64,000 bases of DNA, taken from NCBI GenBank assembly GCA_963725145.1, contig CAVRXL010000012.1:744001-808000 (forward strand). The letters run 5' to 3'. Below, piece by piece: positions 1 to 10,300 of the stretch. Numbering within the stretch: position 1 is the first letter of the stretch; every line of letters begins with the position of its first letter. The DNA comes from DATAEE01 sp963725145 (GTDB lineage: Bacteria > Acidobacteriota > Vicinamibacteria > Vicinamibacterales > 2-12-FULL-66-21). The notes below the pieces were generated by a model. It worked only from the letters and a program-made list of their open reading frames with translations. It did no database searches and had not been told where the DNA came from. A program made the position numbers and the translations under genes.

Positions 1-1478
1 CGGATGAGATCGCGGCAGGCGGCCGCGGCACGCTCGAGGTCTCCAGCCTGATACAACGCCGCCACGTCGTTCAGGGCCTTGTCGAGCGCGATGAGGTTCT
101 TCGGATCGTCAGCCTCCGTGTATCGCGACTTGATCGTAGAAGCGCCCGCGGCGACATACCCGAGGCTCCGCAGCCGCGCGCGCGTGTCCGCCGCGACCGC
201 GCTCGTTCGCGGCGGCGCGGCCGTTGCCCGGAACGTACCGAGAAGAGCGTGCATCTCCTTGACGACGTCGGGACGTCCGAGCGCGAGGTTGTGCTCTTCC
301 GTCGGATCCTCCCGGAGGTCGTACAGCTCCGGAATCGGTAGATCGATGTACTTCAATCGATCCCGGACGACGCCGTAGAGCGGCGCCCACCCGCGGTTCA
401 GACTGCCGGACAGGGCCTCGAAGTAGACGACGGATTTCGCAAGCGCAGAGGACGCTGAGGCGGCAGAGGGCGCAGAGGCGGCAGATGGCGCAGAGGCCGC
501 TGATTGCGTGGCCAAGGATGTTCCTGGAAGGCCTTCCGGCGCCGGCACCGAGAGCGCGGCCAGAACGGTCGGGAGAATGTCGATGTGCCGTCCGCCCTCC
601 GCAATCACGCCAGGCTTCCACAGGCGCGGGTGATACAGGATGAGCGGGACCCTGAGCGTCGATTCGTAGGCGAAGATTCCGTGGGTCGATTCGCCGTGCT
701 CGCCGAGCGATTCGCCGTGATCCGATGTCAGGACGACGAGCGTCGGCGAGCGGTCGCCCGCCGCGAGGATCGGGTCGACGAGCGGCCCGAGCGCCGCGTC
801 GACCGACCGAACGTCGTCTGCGTACGTCTGCGAGTACGGGGAGTGTGGCTCGAAGAGATGCACCCAGCAGAAGTACGGCTGCATCGATCTGGCATCCATC
901 CAGCGCCGCGCGAGCGCGACCGTATCCGCGCCGCGCCGCTCCTGCAGCAGAAACGCGCCTCCTGCGCGCGCGTCGACGAAGCTGTCGTCGTAGACGTCGA
1001 AGCCGCGGTCGAGCCCGAACCGCGAGTCGAGCGGGAACGCGCTGACGAACGCGCCGGTCCGGTAGCCGCGATCCTTCAGGATCGTGGCGAGGGTCGGTCG
1101 ATCGGCCGGAAACCGAAACCCGGAGTTGTCTCGGACGCCGTGCTCGGTGGGAAGACGTCCACCCAGTATGTTTGCGTGAGACGGAAGTGTAAGTACGTTG
1201 TGGGCCCGCGCCTGGTCGAACCGGAGTCCGGCGGCCGCCAGCCGATCCATCCAGGGTGTCGGGGCACCGGCCGCTCCGAACGCGCCGATGGCGTCGGCGC
1301 GCAGCGTATCGATGGTGATGAGCAGGACGTTAAGCGGCTGCCTTGATTGGAGATCCGAGGATGACCTGGGAGCGCAGCGGCTCGTCGTGAGGAGGGCCAG
1401 AGCGGCGGCTGTCGCGGCAAGGCCGGCGAGGCTGAGACGGCTGGCCGACCGCGCTGGTCGGGACACTGGATCACTCAC
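1..1478 (-). CDS. Sulfatase-like hydrolase (alkaline phosphatase superfamily), C-terminus cut by window start
   Basis: The minus frame is open from a GTG at 1478 to the window edge (492 codons). The N-terminus has a hydrophobic stretch ending in TTSRC, a possible lipoprotein signal, so the protein is probably exported. The sulfatase fold is recognised from LLITIDTLRAD (metal-binding Asp) near residue 55, TLPSHANILGG near 97-107, and LTSDHGESLGEHG near 245. In arylsulfatases the CxPSR motif carries the formylglycine Cys; here it reads TLPSH, so the nucleophile would be Thr, as in phosphodiesterase-like relatives. Residues about 327-346 are an Ala/Ser/Pro repeat encoded by a dispersed DNA repeat. 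The last visible part looks TPR-like. It is divergent from the TonB receptor. The substrate is unknown. The GTG start is preferred because no ATG lies upstream in frame. Confidence 0.85.
   Translation of the reverse strand, partial: MSDPVSRPARSASRLSLAGLAATAAALALLTTSRCAPRSSSDLQSRQPLNVLLITIDTLRADAIGAFGAAGAPTPWMDRLAAAGLRFDQARAHNVLTLPSHANILGGRLPTEHGVRDNSGFRFPADRPTLATILKDRGYRTGAFVSAFPLDSRFGLDRGFDVYDDSFVDARAGGAFLLQERRGADTVALARRWMDARSMQPYFCWVHLFEPHSPYSQTYADDVRSVDAALGPLVDPILAAGDRSPTLVVLTSDHGESLGEHGESTHGIFAYESTLRVPLILYHPRLWKPGVIAEGGRHIDILPTVLAALSVPAPEGLPGTSLATQSAASAPSAASAPSAASASSALAKSVVYFEALSGSLNRGWAPLYGVVRDRLKYIDLPIPELYDLREDPTEEHNLALGRPDVVKEMHALLGTFRATAAPPRTSAVAADTRARLRSLGYVAAGASTIKSRYTEADDPKNLIALDKALNDVAALYQAGDLERAAAACRDLI
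441..502. repeat. GCAGAGG-type tandem repeat inside the sulfatase frame
   Basis: Repeated units of the form cgcagagg/ggcagagg run for about 60 bp and encode a degenerate Ala-Ala-Ser-Ala-Pro-Ser repeat in the sulfatase. The same cagaggcgcagagg wording recurs outside genes at 23789-23821 and, inverted, at 24340-24375. The frame stays open through it. Confidence 0.7.
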
Positions 1479-1490
1479 TGGAGAAAGACC

Positions 1491-1518
1491 TTGACAATGG
1501 TTGGGGTACGGAAATAAT
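1491..1518 (+). promoter_or_regulatory. Sigma-70-type promoter for the TonB receptor
   Basis: TTGACA at 1491-1496 and AATAAT at 1513-1518 are separated by 16 bp, in the divergent gap between the sulfatase and the TonB receptor. A GGAGG ribosome binding site at 1550-1554 lies 9 bp before the ATG at 1564. Confidence 0.6.
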
Positions 1519-1563
1519 ACACCTTATTAAAGTGCATTAACTAACGGGCGGAGGCCCCGATCG

Positions 1564-4500
1564 ATGCGTAAGCAGTGGTTGGTTCTGGCCGTCGTTTTCG
1601 TGCTCCTCGCGGCGATGCCTGCGTTTGCGCAACGCAGCACCGCCAACATCCGCGGCACGGTCTCCGATTCGTCGGGCGCCGTGATCCCGGGCGCGACGGT
1701 CGCGCTCAAAGGCGAGGATACGGGCCTCTCTCGAACGGCGACCACGAACGCCGCTGGAGTGTACTCGTTTCCAGATTTGCCCGTCGGGCGCTACCGCATC
1801 GACGCGACGCTGCAGGGCTTCAAAGGCGGAACGGTTACCGACATCGCCCTGAGTGTCGCCGACGATCGCGAGGTCAACTTCCAGCTCGAGGCCGGATCGG
1901 TCAGCGAGACCGTGACCGTCGCGTCGAGCGCCATTGAAGTCCGGACGATCGGCGGCGAAGTGTCGGGCGTCATCACCGGCACGCAGGTCCGCGAGCTGCC
2001 GCTGAACGGCCGCAACTTCATCCAGCTCACGACGCTGATGCCCGGCGTCAGCATGCCCGACTCGCTCAGTACCAAGGACAAAGGGTTGATGAGCGGCTCC
2101 GACCTATCGGTCAGCGGCAACGATGTGACCGCGAACATGTGGACCGTCGACGGCGCGAACAACAACGACGTCGGCTCGAACCGCACGATCCTGGTCTATC
2201 CCTCGCTCGAGGCGATTGAAGAATTCAAGATTCTCCGTAACAGTTACGGCCCGGAGTTCGGCGGCGCCGCCGGCGCGCAAATCAACATCGTGACGCGCGG
2301 CGGAACGAACACCTACCACGGCAGCGGGTTCTATAGCGGCCGCAACGACGCGCTGAACTCGACAGATTACTTCCTGAAGCAGAACAACCTGCCAAAAGGT
2401 GAACTGAGCCGCCATGACTACGGCGGGTCGTTCGGCGGGCCGATCGTCAGAGACAAGCTGCATTTCTTCGGCGGCATGGAGTGGAACCTGGAAGATCGCG
2501 GGACGACGCGCTCGGCGCTGGTGCCGACGCAGGCGGAGCGCAACGGCGACTTCAGCCAGGGTGGCGTTCCGGGCTGTTCGCCCGGGATTCCCAACGACCC
2601 GCTGACAGGCGCGGCCTTCGCAGGCAATCGCATTCCGGCCAACCGCATCAGCCCGGGCGGCCAGGCGATGTTGAACCTGTATCCGCTGCCGAACGTCACC
2701 CCAGCATCGGGCAGCTGCAACAACTGGGTGACGTCGGTCACGACGCCGGTCGACTGGAACCAGTACCACATCCGCGGCGACTACAACTTGTCGGCGGCCA
2801 GCCGCATCATGGTGCGGTACACGCAGGACGGCTGGAAGAACGGCAAGGGAACCGAGCCGAGCGCGAACACGCAGCTGTGGGGAGACGATGACTTCCCGGG
2901 CGTCGATTCGCAGTGGAATCAGCCGGCCAAGTCGTTCGTCGCGTCGTTGAGCCAGACGTTCGGATCGAGCGCGACCAACACGATCCAGTTCTCCTACTCG
3001 GCCAACAAGATCGAGATCACGCGCGGCGGCGAGAACCCTGAGCAGGCGGAGCAGATCGTTTCCCTGATACAGCCGGTTTTCGGGTTTACCAACAAACAGT
3101 ACGGCGATGGGCTCTCGCACCCGGTGTTCTGGGGCGGGGCCGGCTACGAGGCGCTGTGGAACGAGGCGCCGTTCAACAACAATCAGGACCTCTACGTCCT
3201 CAAGGACGACTACACGAAGGTCTTCGGGAAGCACTTCGTGAAGGCCGGGCATGAACGTCAGCTGGAACACGAAGAACGAGGATTCGAACGGCAACGGATC
3301 GGAGCAGCACTCCGCGTTCTGGGGCTCCGCGGGCCTGCCTGCGAACAGCTTCGTCAACAGTGGCAATCTGCTTGCTGACTTCCTGCTGAGGGATATGTCG
3401 TGGGGCTTCTCGGAAGGCAACTCTGGCCGCGTCGGTTCCGCAGCGCTGGAACGACGTCGAGTTCTACATGGCCGATTCATGGCAGGCGTCGCCGCGAGTG
3501 ACCGTCGATTACGGCTTCCGCTACTCGATCTACTACAACTCGCGCACGGCGGACAACGCGCTCACGAGCTTCCAGCCGTCGCTGTTCAACGCGGCGCTTG
3601 GCGCCGATCCGTGCAACGGGATCCTGCAGCCGCCGGGTACGAACGTGGTGCCAGGATGCCGGTGCCCGAGGCGGCGCTGAAGGTCCGAACGACTCGCTGA
3701 TGGACCAGGACTACAACAACTTCGCGCCGCGTGTTGGGCGTGGCCTGGGACGTCAACGGCGACGGCAAGACGGCCGTGCGCGCCGGCATCGGTCAGTTCT
3801 TCCTGCGCGAGCGGCTCAGCCCGACGCTGGCGCTGGCGGCGCAGAATCCGCCGTTCGTTCAGACGATCTCAGGCGCTCGAACGTTCGACAGCCCCGTCTC
3901 GCCCGTGCAGCGGGTGCTTCAATCATTACGAGGGGCGTGCCGACGCAGGGCCGGGCCGTCGACCAGGTGACGCCCAACAGCTGGCAGTGGAACCTCATGG
4001 TGCAGCGCGAGATCTTGCGCAACACCACGCTCGAGGTCGGGTACGTCGGCAATTACGCCAACGATCAATTGCGCGCCGTCAACGCGAACCGGTCGTGCAC
4101 GGCGACGTGAACCGCAACGGCGTTGACGACCGTCTCGAGTTCGCGCGCAGTCAGCCGGCCAATATCGCGCTCCGGCCGTTCGGCGTCTTCAACAACAACA
4201 ACAACATCGCGTTCTGGGATCACAGCGGTGAGTCCAAGTACCATTCGCTCCAGACGCAGCTCGTGAGCCGCCTTGGGCGCGGGTCGCAGTTCCAGGTGTC
4301 GTATACGCTGGCTCGCCAGAGGGCCAACGTCAACATGACAGACAGCGGCCAGGGCCTCGAGCAGGATACGTCGCCGTTGGATGTGGCGGACCCTGACCTC
4401 GATTGGGGGCGTCCCGCCGTCGGTCGCACGCACATCTTCAACTCCTCGCTCGTCTGGATGCTGCCGGTGTTCGAGAACGCATCGGGCCTGAAGAAGACGC

Positions 4501-5045
4501 TCCTCGGCGACTGGGAGGTCAGCGCGATTGTAGGCGCCGCCACCGGGCAGCCGGTGAACGCTCGCACGGGCACCATTCCAGGTCTCAACGGCGGACCGTC
4601 GGGCACCGGATACACTGACAACCAGCGTCCGAACCGTACCGGAGAGTCGTGCTCCCCGCCAAGCGGGGCGACGGCGGAACAGATCATCAATCCGGCGGCC
4701 TTCACGCTCAATGGCTTCCAGCTCGGGGAGAACGGCACGGCCAAGCGCGGAGATTGCAATGGACCGGGCTACTTCCAGACGGATCTCGCGTTCTACAAGA
4801 ACTTCCGCGTCACGAGCGGCGTCCGGGTCCAGTTCCGATGGGACATCTTCAACCTGTTCAACAACACGAACTTCAGATATGACGGGTTGAACACCGCCAT
4901 GAACGCGTCGGCGGCCACCTTCAACACCGGCAACGCGGCAACTGCGACGTCGATTACCAACTCGACGATTCCGAGCAACTTCCTGCAGGCGACGCGCGTC
5001 CGCGATCCGCGCCAGATGCAGCTGGGCTTCAAGATCCTCTGGTAG
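1564..5045 (+). pseudogene. Oar-like TonB-dependent receptor, broken by about six frameshifts
   Basis: An outer-membrane TonB-dependent transporter of about 1160 residues if frames are joined. The N-terminus is a signal peptide (ending AMPAFAQ), followed by a carboxypeptidase-regulatory-like domain (about 25-110), a plug with LPLNGRNFIQL, and a long beta-barrel ending in GFKILW with the expected terminal aromatic residue. The frame is intact from 1564 to about 3249. Coding similarity then switches frame at about 3249, 3430, 3655, 3732, 3905 and 4105 (four changes equal to one extra base, two equal to one missing base) and is again intact to the TAG at 5043-5045. Each segment between shifts still reads as receptor sequence without stops, so decay is very recent or these are local sequence errors. 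The ligand is unknown; neighbouring sulfatase and UnbV genes suggest complex organic matter. Confidence 0.85.
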
Positions 5046-5067
5046 GGCGCCCCCCCGGCTTTCGACC

Positions 5068-5106
5068 ATGGGCTGCGAGCGTTCCGCTCGCAGCCCATCT
5101 TTGTTT
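5068..5106 (+). terminator. Rho-independent-type terminator after the TonB receptor
   Basis: A perfect 14-bp stem (5068-5081 with 5085-5098) with a 3-nt loop, followed by ctttgttt, begins 23 bp after the receptor stop codon. Confidence 0.85.
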
Positions 5107-5191
5107 CTGCCCGCCATATCGGCCGTCAGGGCTCCCATAACGCATTCGTACTATTGCGTCGCTTGCGCGCCGCGGGTACCTTGGCGGCTCC

Positions 5192-6322
5192 ATGAAAACA
5201 CGAGCCCTCCAGGCCTTGTGGATCGTCGCCGCGGCCGGCGCGTTCGTTGGCGGCACGCCGGCGAATGCATGGGCCCAGGGTTGAGTGCTGATCAGACAGA
5301 ACGCGCCCGTGCTTGGCGCGTCGAGCAACCTGTATCAGCAGCCCGGCGAATGGCAGATCAGCGTGGCCGGCCGCGCGCTGGAATCCGACACGCACTACCG
5401 GCTCGACGAGCGGCAGCACGAGCGCGAAGAGCTCGGCACCTACGTCGTCAACCGTCAGTACGCGACCGACGTCACCGCGACCTACGCGTTCACGCGCCAG
5501 ATCAGCATGTCGGTCGGCGTGCCCTATACCGCCGCGTCATGGTCGATTCCCAGCCCCACCGCGCCGACCCTGGGTCCGCGCGCGCAGCAGGACGCCCGGG
5601 GCTTCGGCGATATCTCCGTCGCTGGGCGCTACTGGATCGGAAACGCGGAACGCTGCGTCAACGGAAACGTCAGCGTCGGGCTCGGCGTGAAGATGCCGAC
5701 CGGCCAGTACAAGGCGCAGGATCTCTTCCCTGACCGCAACGGGCAGAACAACCAGCTCCGGTTCGTCGATCAGTCCGTCCAGCCGGGCGACGGCGGCTGG
5801 GGGCTGATGGCTGACATCCAGGGTTTCAGGCGCGTCGGCGTGCGCGGCCAGATCTTCGCGTCAGGCAGTTACCTCGCGAATCCCCGCGACACGAACGGCA
5901 CGCCGTCGCTGACCGTTTCGCGTCTGCCGCCAGGAGTTGCGCCGCCGGCCAATTCGGATCGGCTCGTGAATTCGGTTCCGGATCAGTATCTGGTCCGCGC
6001 GGGCGCCGCCTACCTGCTCAACCGGCGGATCGGCGTCATGGGCGCGTATCGCCTCGAAGGACAGCGCCGCTACGACCTGTTCGGGCAGAGCCACGGCTTC
6101 CGGCGTCCCGGTGTGGCGATGTTCGTGGAGCCCGGTATCAGCTTCAACACCGGACCGGGTGCGCTCTGGATGGCGCTGCCGATCTCGTTCTACGTCAATC
6201 GGAAGCCAGATCCTTACACCGGTATTGAGGGAGATGCGACGTTCCCCAAGGTGATTTTCATGGCGGGCTATCAGTTCCGCTTGGGAGGTCGCCCGGCGGT
6301 CTCAGCGCCGATCACGCCGTGA
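5192..6322 (+). pseudogene. Outer-membrane beta-barrel (transporter-like) protein with an in-frame TGA after the signal peptide
   Basis: An ATG at 5192 opens a clear Sec signal peptide (MKTRALQALW..., cleavage after AWA) that stops at TGA 5282-5284. The same frame continues from GTG 5285 for 345 codons with repeated beta-strand patterns, FGDISVAGRYWI and GLGVKMPTGQYKAQD, resembling the phenol-degradation MetA/transporter barrel family. Only one base change separates the two parts. If translated from GTG 5285 the product would lack a signal and could not reach the outer membrane. The 3' end overlaps the convergent hydrolase gene by 52 bp. Substrate unknown. The alternative is a sequencing error at the TGA. 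Confidence 0.7.
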
Positions 6323-7335
6323 TGTAGCACGATCCGGCGCTTCGCCTCCTCGATCAGCTCGAGATTCCCTTCGTACGACAGATCCGGCAGCGGCGACTGG
6401 CGTTCGGTCCGCGGCGGGTAGATCCGCTCGCGGTAGACGGGATAGGCCTCGGTCCGCAGGTGCGCGAGCATGTGATGGCCGCGGCGCGCCTCGCGCTCGT
6501 GCCGGAGCGCGCTCACGTCGATCGGTCCGACGACGATGCGCTCGCCCGGTCCTGGCGAAGCTTCCGCGATCATCCTGCCGTCGAAGTCCACGATCTGGCT
6601 GCCGCCCGGCCATGAGTACGGCGGGTAGTGGCGCAGGCTCGCTCCCTGATTGGCGGCGACGACGAAGGCCACGTTCTCGATCGCGCGGCAGCGGTTGACG
6701 AGCGTCCACCAGTTCATCGGCTCGGTCGCGCCCCAGGGATCCATGTACGCGGACACGCGGACGAGCACCTCCGCGCCGTTCGCGGCGAGCTGCCGGATCG
6801 CCTCGGGGAACAGCCAGTCGTAGCAGATCGCGCAGCCGATGCGGCCGATGGGCGTGTCGGCGACGGGGAAGAGCGGATCGTCGTAGCCCTCGATGTCGTG
6901 CGGGCTCGCGTGCACCTCGTAGGGAATCCACGGGTTGACCTTCCGGTACTTGTAGAGGATCCCCTCGGGGCCGATGAGGCAGGTCGTGTTGAACACGACG
7001 CCGGGCCAGCGCGGATCCGTTTCGATGAACGATCCGCTCTGAATGTAGATGTCGAGCGCGCGCGCCCGGCGCTCGAGCCGATCGGTGTGCTCGTTCGGGA
7101 TCGGCACGGCCAGGCGCTCGGCCAGCTCCGCCACCGTCGGGTACACCGGCGCCGCGTGCGCGAACTCCGGAAAGACGACGAGCCTGACCGGGAGGAACGG
7201 CGCGCTGCCCGCGACCGCCGCGTCGATCATCTCCAGCATGCGATCGGTGTTCGCGCGCATCCCGCCGCGGTCCGCCGGGTTGACGAGATCGGTCTGGCAG
7301 GCGGCGGCGGCGTAGCGGATAAGGGGGACAGTCAC
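6271..7335 (-). CDS. Carbon-nitrogen hydrolase (nitrilase superfamily amidohydrolase)
   Basis: A 354-residue cytoplasmic enzyme that would cleave a non-peptide C-N bond. The Glu-Lys-Cys triad is visible: Glu in VVFPEF near residue 56, Lys in YRKVN near 130 and Cys in CAICYDWLFPE near 170. The substrate (amide, N-carbamoyl compound or nitrile) cannot be told. The chosen start is GTG 7335-7333, preceded by AAAAAG; it overlaps the stop of the upstream gene as GTGA. That start, the purine-rich box and the upstream stop all lie inside one arm of the palindrome at 7324-7370, so the native start may have been different. Two in-frame upstream codons do not resemble the family. It is the last gene of the operon running from 15357. 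Confidence 0.85.
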   Translation of the reverse strand: MTVPLIRYAAAACQTDLVNPADRGGMRANTDRMLEMIDAAVAGSAPFLPVRLVVFPEFAHAAPVYPTVAELAERLAVPIPNEHTDRLERRARALDIYIQSGSFIETDPRWPGVVFNTTCLIGPEGILYKYRKVNPWIPYEVHASPHDIEGYDDPLFPVADTPIGRIGCAICYDWLFPEAIRQLAANGAEVLVRVSAYMDPWGATEPMNWWTLVNRCRAIENVAFVVAANQGASLRHYPPYSWPGGSQIVDFDGRMIAEASPGPGERIVVGPIDVSALRHEREARRGHHMLAHLRTEAYPVYRERIYPPRTERQSPLPDLSYEGNLELIEEAKRRIVLHHGVIGAETAGRPPKRN

Positions 7336-7376
7336 CTTTTTACGGTTTGTGAAAAAAGGTGACTGTCCCCGATAAG
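7318..7376. mobile_element. 47-bp palindromic element flanked by GATAAG direct repeats
   Basis: Perfect 18-bp inverted arms (7324-7341 and 7353-7370, reading GGGGACAGTCACC...) with an 11-nt loop. The element is flanked exactly by GATAAG at 7318-7323 and 7371-7376, which looks like a 6-bp target-site duplication. It encodes nothing by itself and resembles a very small MITE/REP-like unit. It supplies the last codons and stop of the upstream gene and the start of the downstream gene. Confidence 0.7.
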
Positions 7377-10300
7377 CGGCGGCAGCATGCGGCCGACGAT
7401 CCGGGTGTTGTAGCGCGCGAGGTACTCGCGATGCGCGGCGTCGCGCGGATAGGCGTGCGGCGGAGCGTACGGATAGTCGGGCATGCCGTGGAAGGGGAGC
7501 GGCTCCACCACGTCCGGACTCGACGAGTGGAGGTTCATCTCCTTGCTGAAGCCGTCCGCATGGAGAAGGAACGTCCGGCTGAACCCGGCCGGAATCGGCC
7601 GCAGCTCGCGGGCGTCGAACGACAGCGCAATCTCGTCGCCGGGGCGCGCGACGACGAACATGTCGTCGATGGCCGCCAGCAGCGGCCGAACGTCCCCCTC
7701 GCGCGTGTAGCGGCCCGGCATGAGCTTCCACGGAGAGACGCTCGACACGCTCGCGTAGTCGTAGCGGAACGGCTCCTCGCGGGTCGATTCCGCCGAGAAT
7801 CCGCGCCATCGCAAAAGCGCTCGGACAGGCTCAAGGTGCACTGGGTGCTCTCGGTGCCCTTGGTGCCCTGGGTGCGGGTGCTCAGGGTGCTCAGGGTGCT
7901 CAAGGTGCGAAGATGATCCCACGCGGATCTGATCCCAGTAGATCCGCATCGTCGTGGAAATTCGTAGCTCCCGGACGGACGGCGGAACGGCGTCTGACAG
8001 ATCGACGACGACCGTCTGCGGGCGGCCGACGGGAATGCCGACGTCGGCGATGACCGTACGCCAGCCTCCCTGGGCATCCTTGATCTCGAGCGACGGCGGG
8101 ACGAGCCGCAGCCCCGCCTGGCTGGCGGCGAAGTTGTCGCTCGAGAACGCGTAGTCGGTCCAACCGGTCAGCAGAAGCACCCGGCGGTTCGCGGCCGTCT
8201 CGGGCAGCGTCAGCGTCAGGTGGTGAGGCGCCGCGTATCCGCGGATCCGCTCGAGCGCGAAGTCGTCCGAGTATCGCCGGTCGAGGCGCGCCAGGCGGTC
8301 GAGGACGTCGTGGCCGTGATCGTCGACGGCCGCCAACGGCGGCACCGCGCCGCGGATCGCGTGGAGCCGGAACGGTGGCGGCGTCGCCTTCAGTCCTTCC
8401 TCGGGATGGATCTCGACGTCGGCGGGATGATCGATCGCGATCAGCCGGGAGCGATCGAGGAAGAGGGCTTCTTCGAGCTCGTTCGTGATCCGCAGCTCGT
8501 AGCGGCCGTCGCGCTCCCTGAGTTGGCGTCCGTCGATTCGCACGTACTCGTCCGGATCGGGACGGTTCCGAACGCCGGGAGCGACGAAGTACCCGAGCTC
8601 GCCCCCGCCGAGGAAGTCGGTCACGAACTCGAAGCGTTCGCCGTTCCACGTGTAAAGGTAAGGACAAGACGACGGCTTGCGGTCGAGCTCCTGAACGGTC
8701 AGAGCAATCTCGGACGGCGTCTGAGGAATCTCCGCCTGCAGGATGCCGGCGGGCCACAGCACGCGAACGACGTCGGCGGCCGTCCGCGCGCCCATACCGA
8801 CGATCAGGTCTGCGGGCGCGACGGCCGGCGATGCGGCTGACAGCTCGAGCTTCTGGCGAAGACTGCCCGCGCGGATTTCGACTTTGGACCCAAGCGCGCT
8901 CCGGTTGCTGACACGGGCGGTCAGGCGGACCCGCAGTGAGCGATTGCGGTTGCCGCCGTCGTTGCGCAGGATGATCGGACCTCCCGTCGCGTATCGCAGC
9001 ACGACGTCCGTGTCACCGTCCAGATCCAGATCGCCGGCAGCGACCGATGCGTCGGCGTCACGCGGGACGCTGACATCGTCGAAGGGCTGATCTGTGATCG
9101 CGCTCCAGCGAGATCCGAGGTTTCGGGAAAGGCGTAGGCCTGCCGTTGTGAGCGCGAAGAGATCGAGGAGGCCATCGTTGTCGTAGTCGATGAACTGCGC
9201 GGCGCGGGCCCGCGAGCCATATTGGACCGTCTCGATCCCGTAGCGGCCGAGGCCGTTGCTGAGCGCGCGAGTCCAGCCAGTGGCACTGACGGAGAGGATG
9301 TCCGGGTAGTCATCCTTGTTGATGTCGCCGAGGGCCAATGGATTGGTCCCCCTGAAGCCTGGCGGATTGGTCCGGCCGAACTCCACGGAGGGCTGAGCCC
9401 CCAGGCCGGTTTCGGCGGCAACGTCGCGAAACGTCCCGTCTCGCATGTTGCGGAAAAGCAACAGCGTTCGGTCCTCGAGCAGCACTACGACGTCAATGTC
9501 GCGGCGGTTGTCGTAGTCGGTCGGCGCGACGGCCGCGACCGTCTTCTGCACGGTCAGGCCCGCCTCGGCGGTGATGTCCGAGAACGTCCCGTTCCCGTTG
9601 TTGCGTGCCAGGAGCATCGACCCGCGGCCGACGGCCGCCGATCCGCCGACGACCGCGTCGACGTCGCCATCGTGGTCGGCATCGAGCCACGCGGCGGTGC
9701 GGGGCGCCGCTGGGCCGGCGGGCAGCCCCTTGACCTCTTCGAATCGATTCTCAGCCTGTCGGAAGAGGGACCAGCGGTCGTCGTACAGCACGAGCAGGTC
9801 CGGGAGAAAGTCATTGTCGTAATCGCCAGCGACGACTCGGCGCGGCGTTCCCGTGCCGAAGGTGGCCCCGGCCGTCCTGTCGCTGAACTGGCCGCGGTCG
9901 TTGCGGTACAGGCGAAGGCCGCGCGGATCGGCGTCGATCAGATCGAGGTCGCCGTCACCGTCCAGATCGACGAGCGTGACGCTTCCGTCGCCCCCTGCGG
10001 CGCCGGGCTTCCGCGCCTCGGGCAGAATGGTCGCCGTGGCGTCAGTAAAGGTAACCTTCGGAACTGTCTCATCGACCAGCTCCGACTCCGCGCCGGTGGA
10101 CGAAATCGCCTCTGCGTAGCGTCCCTGCTCGAGATAGTTCTGCGAATAGGTCGTCGCGTACGCGCTGTCGCGCAGCTTCTGAAACCGCGCCATCGCCGCG
10201 GCGCCTTCGTCGCGCGAGCCGCCGCGCGTGAGCGCCATGGCCAGCCCATACGCCGCCGTCGCGTTGTACGGTTCCGCGTCGATCGCGCGACGGAACAGAT

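Noticed and set aside
2104..3480. Long minus-strand open frame over the TonB receptor
   Set aside because: Antisense shadow typical of high-GC DNA; the plus strand has clear receptor motifs and the minus product is Arg/Val-rich without a family.
5282..5284. TGA read as selenocysteine or a reassigned codon
   Set aside because: Many genes here end at TGA, and no selenocysteine-type hairpin or active-site Cys context is seen in a beta-barrel protein.
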